A DNA stretch of 64,000 nt from Sphingobium nicotianae (GTDB lineage: Bacteria; Pseudomonadota; Alphaproteobacteria; Sphingomonadales; Sphingomonadaceae), in NCBI RefSeq assembly GCF_018603885.1, contig NZ_JAHGAW010000002.1:248001-312000 (forward strand). The letters are read 5' to 3'. This document shows, piece by piece, positions 28,834 through 37,550 of the stretch. Position 1 is the stretch's first letter, and every line of letters starts with the position of its first letter. The notes beneath the pieces were generated by a model that worked only from the letters and a program-made list of their open reading frames with translations, did not search any database and had not been told where the DNA came from. Both the position numbers and the translations under genes were made by a program.

Positions 28834-30165
28834 TCACAGCCCGAACGGCCAGGTTTCCGGCGCGCCGTGCGGACGCTCGTCGGCGAGCGGCGTGACGGCA
28901 CTGCTCTGCTCGAACCAGACCCAGGCGTCGAACTGTTCGGAGAGCACGGCCTGGAAATAATGGCTCAGCAATTCGGTCTCCGGTCGGTAGACGACGCCGA
29001 TCGCGCGCTCCAGCAAGGGCGTGCGCAATATGTTCGCCAGCGCGTGCCGGTCGGCGCGACGCCAGTCCGTCAGCGTGCGCGCGAGGCCGGTGCGCCGGAA
29101 GGCATGCTCGTAACTGTCGGCCCGCGCCGGGAGGACGGTCTTGATGCGCATCGGCGTACCCCAATCGTCCGCGGCCGCGACTGTCCCCGTGTCGGTGCCG
29201 AAGCCGATGAGGACCGCATCGTCGCCATAGGCCGTGCGGCACAGCTCACCGATGTTGAACTCGCCGCGCCAGCCCATCGCGGTCGCGGCCGCGTTGCCGA
29301 TATGGCTGTTATGGGCCCAGACCACGGCCTTGGCGCCGCCGCCGCGATGCCCGACCAACGCCTGGAGCGTGTTGAACATGTGTCGATCGCGCAGATTCCA
29401 GCTTTCAGCCGAGCTGCGGTACATCGCGCGATAATATTGCTCCGCGGCGCGCACGATGCGCGCGTTCTGCGTCGCATCGAACCAGCGCTCCCCATCCTGG
29501 CCGAGATAGTCGAGGCGCTTGGAAAGCAGGTCGCGCAGCTGGGCAACGGCGTTGTCCTCGCAGGTTGGCCGGCCTTTCCGCGCCACTGCCAAGCCATAAT
29601 GGGCAGGGTCATCTTGCCATGGCGTGAGGCATCCATAGCGTTTCCGCGCCAGGGCGGCCTCGTCCGGATCGACCGTGTCGAGATAGGCCAGCACGGCGTG
29701 AATCGACTCGCTCAGGCTGTAAACATCGAGCCCATGAAAGGAGGCTCGCTGCGCCTCCGGCAGCCCGGCATTGTGGCCGCGAAGCCAGTCGGCGAACTCG
29801 AGCACTTCGACATTGCGCCACATCCAGGTGGGAAAGCGCGCGAACACGTCGCCCCGGCGAGGACGCGGCGCCTGATGCCGGACATAGTCGTCGATGCGGG
29901 CGGCGTCTGGCCAGTCCGCCTCCACGGCAACGATGCTGAATCCATGGTGGCGAATCAGATGGCGCGTGATGGCGGCGCGCGCGCGATAGAATTCGGAGGT
30001 GCCGTGCGTTGCCTCGCCGAGCAAAACGATCTGCGCGTCGCCGAAACGATCGAAGCAGGCGCCGAATTCCTCGGCGAGCGCAGGCGAAGGCAGCGGCTCG
30101 GCATGGCGTCGCAGCGCCTCGATCATCTCAGCGGGAGCTTCGCGCTCGATGCGATCATGAATCAT
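28834..30165 (-). CDS. Erythromycin-esterase-family protein
   Basis: The 443-residue protein carries LLGEATHGTSEFYRARA, with the Glu and His of the Ere active site, then VAVEADWPDA and a later VVWAHNSHIGNA His segment. Family members hydrolyse macrolide lactones, but most genomic copies like this, next to a phosphoribosyltransferase, are not proven resistance enzymes and seem linked to stress. The ATG at 30165 is preceded by GGAGG at 7 bases. It is the first gene of a three-gene operon and is divergent from the Acg-like nitroreductase. A direct role in erythromycin resistance should not be assumed. Confidence 0.9.
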   Translation of the reverse strand: MIHDRIEREAPAEMIEALRRHAEPLPSPALAEEFGACFDRFGDAQIVLLGEATHGTSEFYRARAAITRHLIRHHGFSIVAVEADWPDAARIDDYVRHQAPRPRRGDVFARFPTWMWRNVEVLEFADWLRGHNAGLPEAQRASFHGLDVYSLSESIHAVLAYLDTVDPDEAALARKRYGCLTPWQDDPAHYGLAVARKGRPTCEDNAVAQLRDLLSKRLDYLGQDGERWFDATQNARIVRAAEQYYRAMYRSSAESWNLRDRHMFNTLQALVGHRGGGAKAVVWAHNSHIGNAAATAMGWRGEFNIGELCRTAYGDDAVLIGFGTDTGTVAAADDWGTPMRIKTVLPARADSYEHAFRRTGLARTLTDWRRADRHALANILRTPLLERAIGVVYRPETELLSHYFQAVLSEQFDAWVWFEQSSAVTPLADERPHGAPETWPFGL

Positions 30166-30867
30166 GGCATTGCCTCCGGAACCGGGGCGGCCCTTTGCGA
30201 CAATGGCCGGCACATGCGTCTGCGCCCAGATTCAACGATGGAATGCGCGTTTCTGGGCTGCGGCGATATCCGGACTCTCCCTTAAGGGGTCCGGGCGAAC
30301 TGGCGACGGATCGGAATTGGTTTCAGTCATGGCGTGGGCCTGCACCATCGTCTCGGATCCCGGTTTTCCGAACCGGATGCAGGCCCCACCTCAAATTATC
30401 CTGTTCCAGCTGGCCGGCGACGAGCTTGCCTGCCTGGCAGCATGCTGAAAGCGTCGTTCAGACCCGCCCGCAAAAACCGGAATCGCGCCGGATCCACCGG
30501 GAAATTCCGAAGTAAGCCGTTGGTGACATGACTCGCAGACGGGCCCGTACAGGATCGTCCGCCATTCCATGTATTTCGGTGCACTCTTCTGCCTCGCCGG
30601 CACATCGCTCGTGCTCGGCGCGTAGTCGGGACCTGCGTAACCGCATTGCCGACGCGAAAACGATCGGCTCTGTTATTGCCGACACAACACTGCCGATCGC
30701 GCGATCCTTGGAGCCGATTTGCTCGGCACATTCTGCCACGCCCACGGGACTGTTTTGAATCCCGTCAACGAGGTCACGCTTCGCTGGAGTGGCATGACCA
30801 TGACCAGGATCAAGGGGCCATCTTCCGAAGTGCGCTAACTGTCTGCGGACATTCTTCGCGAGGCGAT
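30166..30867. other. Divergent intergenic region with gene remnant
   Basis: This roughly 700-base stretch separates the esterase operon from the nitroreductase gene. It holds a methyltransferase remnant at 30527-30625 and otherwise no supported gene. No TTGAT-N4-ATCAA (FNR) site was found by eye. Confidence 0.5.
30527..30625 (+). pseudogene. Isoprenylcysteine-methyltransferase-like remnant
   Basis: A 32-codon open stretch between stops reads TGPYRIVRHSMYFGALF and continues CLAGTSLVLGA before a TAG. GPYR-x-VRHPMY-x-GAL-x-x-x-x-GT is the signature of small membrane ICMT/phospholipid methyltransferase-like proteins. Flanking membrane helices are missing in all frames, so it is a decayed fragment. 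Confidence 0.55.
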
Positions 30868-31956
30868 ATGGACAGGAGAACAATGCTCATTGGCGCCGGC
30901 GCCGCGTTCGTCACAGCCGGAAGCGGCATGATCGGCTGGCATGCGGCCGCCGGTTCGATGGCCGATTATGATCGCTATGCCGCCCGGCTGCGCGGCAGCC
31001 TGGCACCGCCCGATCTGCAGGCCATCGTGCGATATGCTACGCTGGCGGCCAGCGGCCACAACACGCAGCCCTGGCGATTTCGCCTCGACCGGGAGGCCAT
31101 CGAAATTCGACCGGACTTCGGGAGGCGGACGCCCGTCGTAGATCCCGACGATCATCATCTGTACGTCAGCCTGGGATGCGCGGCGGCCAACCTCGCACTT
31201 GCCGCAGCCGCAACTGGTCGTTCCGGGGAATTGTCGATCGCTGCCGACGGTCGTGCGGTCCGTTACGATTATGCCTCGGGCGTCCCCAGGTGGGATGCCC
31301 TCTTCGACGCCATACCCAAACGCCAGTGCACGCGCGCCGAATATGACGGTCGCGCGGTGCCGGCCGCCGATCTTGCCGAAATCGAGCGAGCGGTGGCAAC
31401 GCCGGGCGTGAGCCTCGCGCTCATCACCGATCGCGCGAGGATGAACCGAGTGCGCGATCTTGTCCTCGCCGGCAATGAAGATCAGATGCGCGATCCTGCT
31501 TTCATGCGTGAACTGGTTCAATGGATCAGGTTCAATCCGCGCAGCGCGATGGCGACGGGCGACGGGCTCTTTTCCGCGGCGAGCGGCAACCCTGTCCTGC
31601 CTTCCGGGCTCGGCCGGTTCGCATTCGACCGGCTGTTCAATGTCGGACAGGAAAATCGCAAATATGCGCGCCAGATCGACTCGTCCGCCGGGATCGCGAT
31701 CTTTTTCGGCGAACGGGCAGACCCCGGTCACTGGATCAGGATCGGCCAGGCATGCCAGCGCTTCGCTCTGGCCGCGACGCATCTGGGACTCAAGATCGCC
31801 TTCATCAACCAACCTGTCGAAGTGAACCGCCTGCGCGCCGACCTCGCCGCGGTGGTCGGGGAAACCAGGAGGCCCGACCTGGTGATGCGCTTCGGCTATG
31901 GCCCCGCACTACCATTGTCGCCGAGGAGACCGGCGGCGTCGGTGATGCAGCCATGA
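30868..31956 (+). CDS. Acg-like nitroreductase-family flavoprotein
   Basis: The 362-residue protein starts MDRRTMLIGAGAAFVTAG, a Tat-like or membrane-anchor segment. A nitroreductase-fold domain follows with RYATLAASGHNTQPWRF near the N-terminus, typical of the Acg family of FMN-binding proteins, which is about 100 residues longer than ordinary nitroreductases. The mycobacterial Acg (Rv2032) is thought to sequester FMN rather than reduce nitro compounds; whether this one does so is unknown. An ATG at 30883 with AGGAG just ahead is an alternative start that would remove the RR pair. It is divergent from the PRTase/hydrolase/esterase operon. Confidence 0.85.
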   Translation: MDRRTMLIGAGAAFVTAGSGMIGWHAAAGSMADYDRYAARLRGSLAPPDLQAIVRYATLAASGHNTQPWRFRLDREAIEIRPDFGRRTPVVDPDDHHLYVSLGCAAANLALAAAATGRSGELSIAADGRAVRYDYASGVPRWDALFDAIPKRQCTRAEYDGRAVPAADLAEIERAVATPGVSLALITDRARMNRVRDLVLAGNEDQMRDPAFMRELVQWIRFNPRSAMATGDGLFSAASGNPVLPSGLGRFAFDRLFNVGQENRKYARQIDSSAGIAIFFGERADPGHWIRIGQACQRFALAATHLGLKIAFINQPVEVNRLRADLAAVVGETRRPDLVMRFGYGPALPLSPRRPAASVMQP

Positions 31957-32567
31957 ATGGAGGAGTGGCGCACGCCGACCGCCCGGGCCTGCGCCGTCAC
32001 CCTGGCGTTCTGGCCGCAATTTGATGCAGCGGAACGAGCCACGCTCCTTTTCGACCGCCGGTGCCGCACCGTTTCCGATCCGCAACGCCGCGTTCCCGAA
32101 GCACTGCGACCCCGTTTGCAGGCCTGACACAAAGCTTCTTCGTTCGCCTGCGAACACAACAATGTTCGCAATGAGATAAGCATGATCGATCGAGCGCGCC
32201 TATCCATCATGGGCAAGCCACGGCCGGACAGAAGCGGCTGGGCCGCGACCGGGCGGTGGATGGGAGGAAGTGGCGTGCTTGTCGCTTGCAGAAGAAACGC
32301 GATCGCACTCCTGGTTAGCTCCACGTTCGCAATTTCGTCTTTTACACCGGCGGTAGCCCTTCGCGTCCGGGCGCACGGGCGCGCGCATGAGTGAGCTTCT
32401 TTGATGACGGCCTCTTGCTGGGTCCGTCCGGGACGTTGCCGGCCTACCGCCCCCGGCCGGCTATCGCGGCGGCGGCGCCCGGCAGGCGCTGACGGACGAG
32501 GATTGGCGCAGACTTCATCCCTTCAATTGGCGCTGGAACGCCCGACACCGCTTCACGGAGATTACCC
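31957..32567. other. Intergenic region upstream of lignostilbene operon
   Basis: No convincing gene was recognised in this 611-base stretch. Short frames such as 32182-32394 have no family resemblance. The promoter of the dioxygenase operon should lie near its right end, but no known binding motif was seen. Confidence 0.5.
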
Positions 32568-34055
32568 ATGGTCCACAAGTTCGACGGTCCGGCAGCGACA
32601 GGCTTTTTCACCCCGCAGCGGTTCGATGCCGAAGTGCTCGATTGCGAGGTCGACGGGGTGATTCCTGCCGACATCGACGGCACGTTCTTCCGCGTCGGGG
32701 GGGAATGGTTCTATCCGCCAAAGTTCGCGGACGACGCCTTCCTTCATACCGATGGCTATGTCAGCAGTTTCCGGATCAGAAATGGCCGCGTGTCTTACAA
32801 GGGACGCTTCGTGCGCACCCCGCGTTTCAAATCCAATCTCGAAGCCGGCCGCCAGCAATTCGGCTATTACCGCAATCGCTTCACGGATGATCCGGCTGTC
32901 GCCGGGCTCGACGCGACCGTCTCGAACACGGCACCCCTCGTCCATGCCGGCAAGCTCTTCACGCTCAAGGAAGACGCGCTGCCCTATCAGATCGATCCGG
33001 TGACGCTCGAAACCATCGGACCATGGAATTTTGGCGGCGCATACAAAAGCCAGACCTTCACCGCGCATCCCAAGATCGACCCGCTGACGGGCGAGATGAT
33101 CACGTTCGGCTATGAGGCGACTGGTCCCGCGAGCGACGACCTATTCCTCTATTACGTCGACAAGGCGGGCAAGGTCGGCCGGGAAGTTCGCCTCAAGGTT
33201 CCCTATGTCTCCATCATCCATGATTTCGCGGTGACGCAGAAGCATGTGATCTTTCCCTTCGCCTGCTACACGACCAGTCTCGAGCGACTGAAGGCCGGCA
33301 AGATCCACTGGGGCTGGGACAAGCAGCTGCCAAGCATGATTGGCATTCTGCGCCGCGATGGCGACGGGTCCGACATCCGCTGGTTCAAGGGCCCGGAGCG
33401 CTGCATGATGCATGTGTTCAATGCCCACAGCCTCGGCGACAAGGTGATCCTCTACGCGCCCTTCTACGAGTCCAACTTCTTCCCCTTCTTCCCCAATGTG
33501 GACGGCTCGCCCTGGGACCCATCCAAGGCGGTCTCCCATGTTCGTAAACTCACCTTCGACCTGAGCAAGCCCGGCGACGGCTGGGAAGAAGAGATCCTGT
33601 TTCACACACCGATCAGCGACCTCGGCAAGGTCGATCAGCGCTTCACCACACTGCCGCAGCGCTATGCCTTCACCAACTTCTCCGACCCCACGCGGCCGTT
33701 CGACGAAGCGCGGGCCGGCAATATGCGTGGGCGCGTTTCAAACAGCTATGGCCGCTTCGATCTGCACACCGGCGCGCTCGATCGCTATTTCGTGGGCGAG
33801 ACCCATACGCTGCAGGAATGCAGCTTCGTGCCGCGGCGGGGCAGCACGGCGGAGGGCGATGGCTATCTGATCGGCACGGCGTCGAACCTTGCCGAAATGC
33901 GCACCGAGCTCATCATCGCCGACGCGCAGCGACTGAGCGAGGGCGATATTGCGCGCGTCTACCTGCCGTTCCGAGCCGGAACGCAAGTGCATGGCTATTG
34001 GTGGGACGCAGAGGAAATCGGCACGCCAACATCGCAAGGAGGGCACTCGTCATGA
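32568..34055 (+). CDS. Carotenoid oxygenase family, lignostilbene-type dioxygenase
   Basis: The 495-residue protein is a seven-bladed propeller non-haem iron enzyme that splits the central double bond of stilbenes into two aldehydes. The four iron-binding His are in TAHPKID (H167), SIIHDFAVT (H218), MMHVFNAH (H282) and QVHGYW (H475). Tyr101 (FGYYRNRF) and Lys134 (FTLKEDALPY) fall at positions reported to hold the substrate phenol in sphingomonad lignostilbene dioxygenases. That favours a 4-hydroxystilbene, such as a lignin-derived lignostilbene, over a carotenoid. The stop overlaps the next start in ATGA. It is cytoplasmic; no signal peptide is seen. Four more genes in the same direction follow. 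Confidence 0.93.
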   Translation: MVHKFDGPAATGFFTPQRFDAEVLDCEVDGVIPADIDGTFFRVGGEWFYPPKFADDAFLHTDGYVSSFRIRNGRVSYKGRFVRTPRFKSNLEAGRQQFGYYRNRFTDDPAVAGLDATVSNTAPLVHAGKLFTLKEDALPYQIDPVTLETIGPWNFGGAYKSQTFTAHPKIDPLTGEMITFGYEATGPASDDLFLYYVDKAGKVGREVRLKVPYVSIIHDFAVTQKHVIFPFACYTTSLERLKAGKIHWGWDKQLPSMIGILRRDGDGSDIRWFKGPERCMMHVFNAHSLGDKVILYAPFYESNFFPFFPNVDGSPWDPSKAVSHVRKLTFDLSKPGDGWEEEILFHTPISDLGKVDQRFTTLPQRYAFTNFSDPTRPFDEARAGNMRGRVSNSYGRFDLHTGALDRYFVGETHTLQECSFVPRRGSTAEGDGYLIGTASNLAEMRTELIIADAQRLSEGDIARVYLPFRAGTQVHGYWWDAEEIGTPTSQGGHSS

Positions 34056-34672
34056 TCGATCGTCGAGAATTGTTGGCCGGCATGTCCGCCGCCGGAGTCC
34101 TGGCTAATTTCAGCGAGCCCTCGGAGGCGGCCGAACCGGCCCGGGCGGCATTGCCCCCCATCAAGGAAATGGCCGGCGTCCGCTATCGCTGGGCCTTTTC
34201 GGTCAGCGTGTTCTTCAAGGAACGCATCGCGATCGACGCACCGTTTCGCCGTACCTTTGTTCCGGCAATCGGCGGCGACATCTGGGGTCCGCGACTTCAG
34301 GGCAAGGTCGTCCCCTATGGCGGTGCCGATTTCGGTGGCGGCGGCGGTCCGCTGGACGCGCACTACATCTTTCAGGCATCGGACGGACATTATATCTACA
34401 TCAACAATCGCGGCTACATGCGACGTGTGGACTGGGACCCGATCACGGCGCTGGACCGGCCGCTTCCGCCGCTCAAGCCCGGCGAACGGATCAAGCAGGA
34501 TTTCGTCGCGCCGCCCGATTCCCAGGTGCCGCTGCGTATGCGCACCTCGCCCTTCTTCGAGGCGCCAAGGAACAGTCCACACGACTGGATGAACCATACG
34601 CTGTTCATCGGCCACGGGCTGCGTCGAACGGATCCTGACCGAACCATCTTCACATATTACGAGGTGCTGTGA
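34052..34672 (+). CDS. DUF3237 family protein with signal sequence
   Basis: The 206-residue protein starts MIDRRELLAGMSAAGVLANF, a Tat-like signal. It then has the DUF3237 beta-barrel pattern: GPRLQGKVVPYGGADF, then LDAHYIFQASDGHYIYINNRGY, and YYEVL at the end. Members are frequent in aromatic- and terpene-degradation operons; their biochemical role is not established, and some may bind or isomerise hydrophobic ligands. The start overlaps the dioxygenase stop. It probably handles the stilbene substrate or a product outside the cytoplasm, which is inference. Confidence 0.82.
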   Translation: MIDRRELLAGMSAAGVLANFSEPSEAAEPARAALPPIKEMAGVRYRWAFSVSVFFKERIAIDAPFRRTFVPAIGGDIWGPRLQGKVVPYGGADFGGGGGPLDAHYIFQASDGHYIYINNRGYMRRVDWDPITALDRPLPPLKPGERIKQDFVAPPDSQVPLRMRTSPFFEAPRNSPHDWMNHTLFIGHGLRRTDPDRTIFTYYEVL

Positions 34673-35124
34673 TGGAGCAGTTTTCGATTCCCGCCGACCG
34701 CTCACCGGATCTCGTCGCGGACATCGGCTTCAAGCCGGCCTTCGAGGTGACGCTGAGCTATGCCCCCACGCATCAGGAAGCGACGCCGCACGGAGAGCGG
34801 ATCTTCAAGCTGATCACCGGCGGTACCGTGACCGGACGGATCGAAGGCGCCGTCTATCCGCATGGTGCAGGCGAATATTCGCTGCGGCGGGCTGACGGCG
34901 TCACCGATGTGAACGGCCATGTCCTCATACAGGATCAGAAGGGCGAATGGCTCTATGTCCGCAACATCGGCTTTGCCCGCATGGACGGCTATTATCGCGT
35001 CACCAGCTGGGTCGATGCCGATGTGCGCAGTGAACATAGCTGGGTCTTGGGCCTGTTCTTCATCGGTATCGCCAAGCCAGCTGCCGAGGGCGTGCTGACG
35101 ATTAGCTATTACGAGGTCCTGTGA
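34672..35124 (+). CDS. DUF3237 family protein, cytoplasmic
   Basis: The 150-residue protein is a second DUF3237 member: TGGTVTGRIEGAVYPHGAGEY, given here as the diagnostic strand region, then WLYVRNIGFARMDGYYR and the same SYYEVL end. It has no signal peptide, unlike the paralogue just before it. The ATG overlaps the previous stop (TGATG). The pair, one apparently exported and one cytoplasmic, suggests related ligands on both sides of the membrane. Function unproven. Confidence 0.82.
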   Translation: MEQFSIPADRSPDLVADIGFKPAFEVTLSYAPTHQEATPHGERIFKLITGGTVTGRIEGAVYPHGAGEYSLRRADGVTDVNGHVLIQDQKGEWLYVRNIGFARMDGYYRVTSWVDADVRSEHSWVLGLFFIGIAKPAAEGVLTISYYEVL

Positions 35125-35165
35125 CGTCGAACGCAGAACAAGGGCAAACAGAGGAACGGCGGGAC

Positions 35166-36092
35166 ATGAAGCGCTACTTATTCGCCATGGCGGGACTAAT
35201 GATGGCGGCCTCCACGCCGACCATGGCCGCGGGAAAAGGGCAGTCGCAGTCCTGTGACAAGGCTTGTCTCGAAGGCATCGGCAACCAGTACCGCGCCGCC
35301 TATCTCAAGCACGATGCCTCGGCCGCGCCCTTTGCCAAGCATGTCCGCTACAGCGAGAACAATGTCGAGATGCCGTTCCCCGACGGGACCTGGGACACGG
35401 TGACCGAAGATGTCGGGCCATCGCTTCTGCTTTCGGACCCGACAATGGGCACGGTCGGCCTCTACATGGGCATTCGCCAGCGCGCGGTACCCGGCTTTCT
35501 GGCCGTTCGGCTGAAAATCGAAGGGCGCCGGATCACCGAGGTGGAACATATCATTTCGACCCGGCGCAACCTGTCGAGCCCGCCGACGCCAATTGGCGAG
35601 GTGGGCAGCTTCACTTATGATCCGATCATCGAGCAGACCATACCGCCCGCTCAGCGGGCAAGCCGTGCGTCTCTGACCAAACATGCTCATGGCTATTTTG
35701 ACACCCTGCAGCACAATGACGGCGAAATTCGCGGCACCTGCTTTCACGAGGACGCGACCCGGCGCGAGAACGGGATGCTGTTTTCCGACATCAAGGGCGG
35801 CTTCAAGTCCGGACGCTATGCATTCAACAACCGGGTAAGGCGCGAGATCGTGCTGGTCGACGAGGCGCGCCAGGTGGTGATGGCGCGCGGCTTCATCGAC
35901 CACAAGGGCGTGCTCGACGAGTATCGGCTGAGCGATGGAACCATGACCAAGTCGGTTTTTCAGGAACCCCAGAGCTGGGGCCTGCTGGAGATGTTCAAAG
36001 TGACGGAGGGATGCATCGCGGCCGTCGTCGCGACCTTCTATCAGGCGCCCTATTACACCGTGTCGCCCTGGACATCGGCCGGCCGGCGCTAG
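35166..36092 (+). CDS. Secreted NTF2/SnoaL-like protein (DUF8021-like)
   Basis: The 308-residue protein has a signal peptide (MKRYLFAMAGLMMAASTPTMA) and two NTF2-like segments. The first, around residues 40-150, includes NQYRAAYLKHDASAAPFA and FLAVRLKIEGRRITEVEHII. The second, around 170-290, includes HAHGYFDTLQHNDGEIR. This two-part layout is common in secreted proteins of aromatic-degradation loci. No catalytic function can be assigned. The ATG at 35166 is preferred to 35121 because the signal peptide starts there; 41 bases separate it from the previous stop. It is probably the last gene of the dioxygenase operon. Confidence 0.72.
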   Translation: MKRYLFAMAGLMMAASTPTMAAGKGQSQSCDKACLEGIGNQYRAAYLKHDASAAPFAKHVRYSENNVEMPFPDGTWDTVTEDVGPSLLLSDPTMGTVGLYMGIRQRAVPGFLAVRLKIEGRRITEVEHIISTRRNLSSPPTPIGEVGSFTYDPIIEQTIPPAQRASRASLTKHAHGYFDTLQHNDGEIRGTCFHEDATRRENGMLFSDIKGGFKSGRYAFNNRVRREIVLVDEARQVVMARGFIDHKGVLDEYRLSDGTMTKSVFQEPQSWGLLEMFKVTEGCIAAVVATFYQAPYYTVSPWTSAGRR

Positions 36093-36223
36093 CAGTCATG
36101 TGCGGGCGGGGCGGTACAGCTCCGTCGCAAAAGGCAGAGTGTCCGTTCGAATTGACCTCTGCCTGATTGACGGCATAATGGCATGCAAACGGGCCGACGA
36201 AGCCGCAGGGTTCGGGAGGGCGC

Positions 36224-37198
36224 ATGGGGCGGGTGCATTCCGTTTCGACTGTCGGCATTGCCGCGGCCGAGCGGGTCTTTTTCTGGAACTCGGGCTCCAG
36301 CGCAATCGGCGGCGTGAGGGCGACGCCATTGGCCGACATATTCGACGCCGAGGCTTCAACCCGCATCCTGGGACGCCTCCTCGTCTTCGGCTTGAAGGCC
36401 GGTCCCCATCATGTCGCGAGCCCGGCCCATTGCCGGATGCCCGGATGTGAGGAGGATTTCCTGCGCGTTCGATTTCAGCGAAGCGGCGAAAGTCTGGTCG
36501 AGCAGAGCGGCGTGCGCCACACCATCCGGGCCGGCGAATGGCTCGTGATCGATGGTGCTCGTCCGCATAGTGTCGTCAATGAACGCGATGCGAGCCAAAT
36601 TTCCCTGCAACTGCCAAAGTCGCTCCTGTCGGAGCGTGATTATCGGCTGGCAACGACGCTGAGCGCACCCATTGAGACGCGCGGGCGTATCAGCAAGCTC
36701 CTGTTCGAATGCCTGCGCATGACGATCGAGGACCTGGACGATTTGAGCGATCCGGCGGAACAGGAGCTGGGCCTTTCGCTTCTCGAGATGCTGCGGATCA
36801 TCATCAACGACGCGAGCTCGGCGCACGAGCGCGCCAGCAGCCGCGATGCGCTGGAACGGCGCGTGCACGACTATGTTAGGTGCAATTTGAGCAATCCCGC
36901 TCTCTCGGTCGAGACGATCGCCACAGCCATGGGTTGCTCGCCGCGTTACATTCACAAGGTCTTCGAAGGCCAGGAATCGGTTTCCCGGATGATATGGTCG
37001 CTTCGGCTGCAGCGTTGTAAAGAGGCGCTGATGGCGACGAGCGGCACGAGCGCGACGCTGACCGAGTTGGCCTATAATTTCGGCTTCAGCAACTCGGCTC
37101 ATTTCAGCCGCGCCTTCAAGGAGCGTTTCGGAACCACACCCAGTGCATTTCGCTCCAAGGTCCTCGAAAATCGAGCGAACAAGTCGTGGATGATTTGA
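36224..37198 (+). CDS. AraC-family transcriptional regulator
   Basis: The 324-residue protein has an N-terminal cupin-like sensing domain (VRHTIRAGEWLVIDGARPH) and two C-terminal helix-turn-helix motifs. VETIATAMGCSPRYIHKVFE and LTELAYNFGFSNSAHFSRAF are followed by KERFGTTPSAFR, the AraC/XylS signature. GGGAGG precedes the ATG. It lies 132 bases after the stilbene operon in the same direction and probably activates it in response to an aromatic compound. Confidence 0.93.
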   Translation: MGRVHSVSTVGIAAAERVFFWNSGSSAIGGVRATPLADIFDAEASTRILGRLLVFGLKAGPHHVASPAHCRMPGCEEDFLRVRFQRSGESLVEQSGVRHTIRAGEWLVIDGARPHSVVNERDASQISLQLPKSLLSERDYRLATTLSAPIETRGRISKLLFECLRMTIEDLDDLSDPAEQELGLSLLEMLRIIINDASSAHERASSRDALERRVHDYVRCNLSNPALSVETIATAMGCSPRYIHKVFEGQESVSRMIWSLRLQRCKEALMATSGTSATLTELAYNFGFSNSAHFSRAFKERFGTTPSAFRSKVLENRANKSWMI

Positions 37199-37550
37199 GA
37201 GACCGAGGGACGAAATGACGGAATAGAGGGCGAGGCCAGGGCTATCCTTCCGAAACCGGCGACTGACCGTGCCGATGACTCCTAAGTCTGATTTCGAACA
37301 ACAGCGCTGCGCAGCCGCTATACACGATCGTCGCCGCCATCAGGATCGCAGCCTTGCGCCCGTCTGGCTCGCGGATGAGCGAGATCGTGATCAGCGTGAT
37401 GAAGGCAGCGGGGAAGATGGTGTAGGTCACCAGCTTCAGCGCGCCGTTATGGATCGACCCAGGGCAGAAGGAGAAGAAGTTCGGCGGTGTGATCGGTTTC
37501 GACGTCTAACTGAGGCCCACGGTTAGACATTCCTGCCGCGGCAGCCTTTG
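37199..37550. other. Intergenic region with membrane-protein fragment
   Basis: Between araC-type and kup genes the only coding-like stretch is a minus-strand fragment at 37242-37505, described separately. Confidence 0.5.
37242..37505 (-). pseudogene. Fragment of a multi-pass membrane protein
   Basis: An 88-codon minus-strand frame reads PPNFFSFCPGSIHNGALKL, then TYTIFPAAFITLITISLI and a second hydrophobic helix, ending RSHRHGQSPVSEG. It begins directly after a stop codon with no start in the first 25 codons. The pattern GALKLVTYTIFPAAF resembles the C-terminal part of ABC-2-type permeases, but the match is by eye only. It looks like the last quarter of a lost transporter gene. Confidence 0.4.

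Noticed and set aside
28834..30165. Calling the erythromycin-esterase-like gene an antibiotic-resistance gene
   Set aside because: Its linkage with phosphoribosyltransferase and hydrolase genes fits the stress-linked branch of the family; no evidence of macrolide activity in the sequence.
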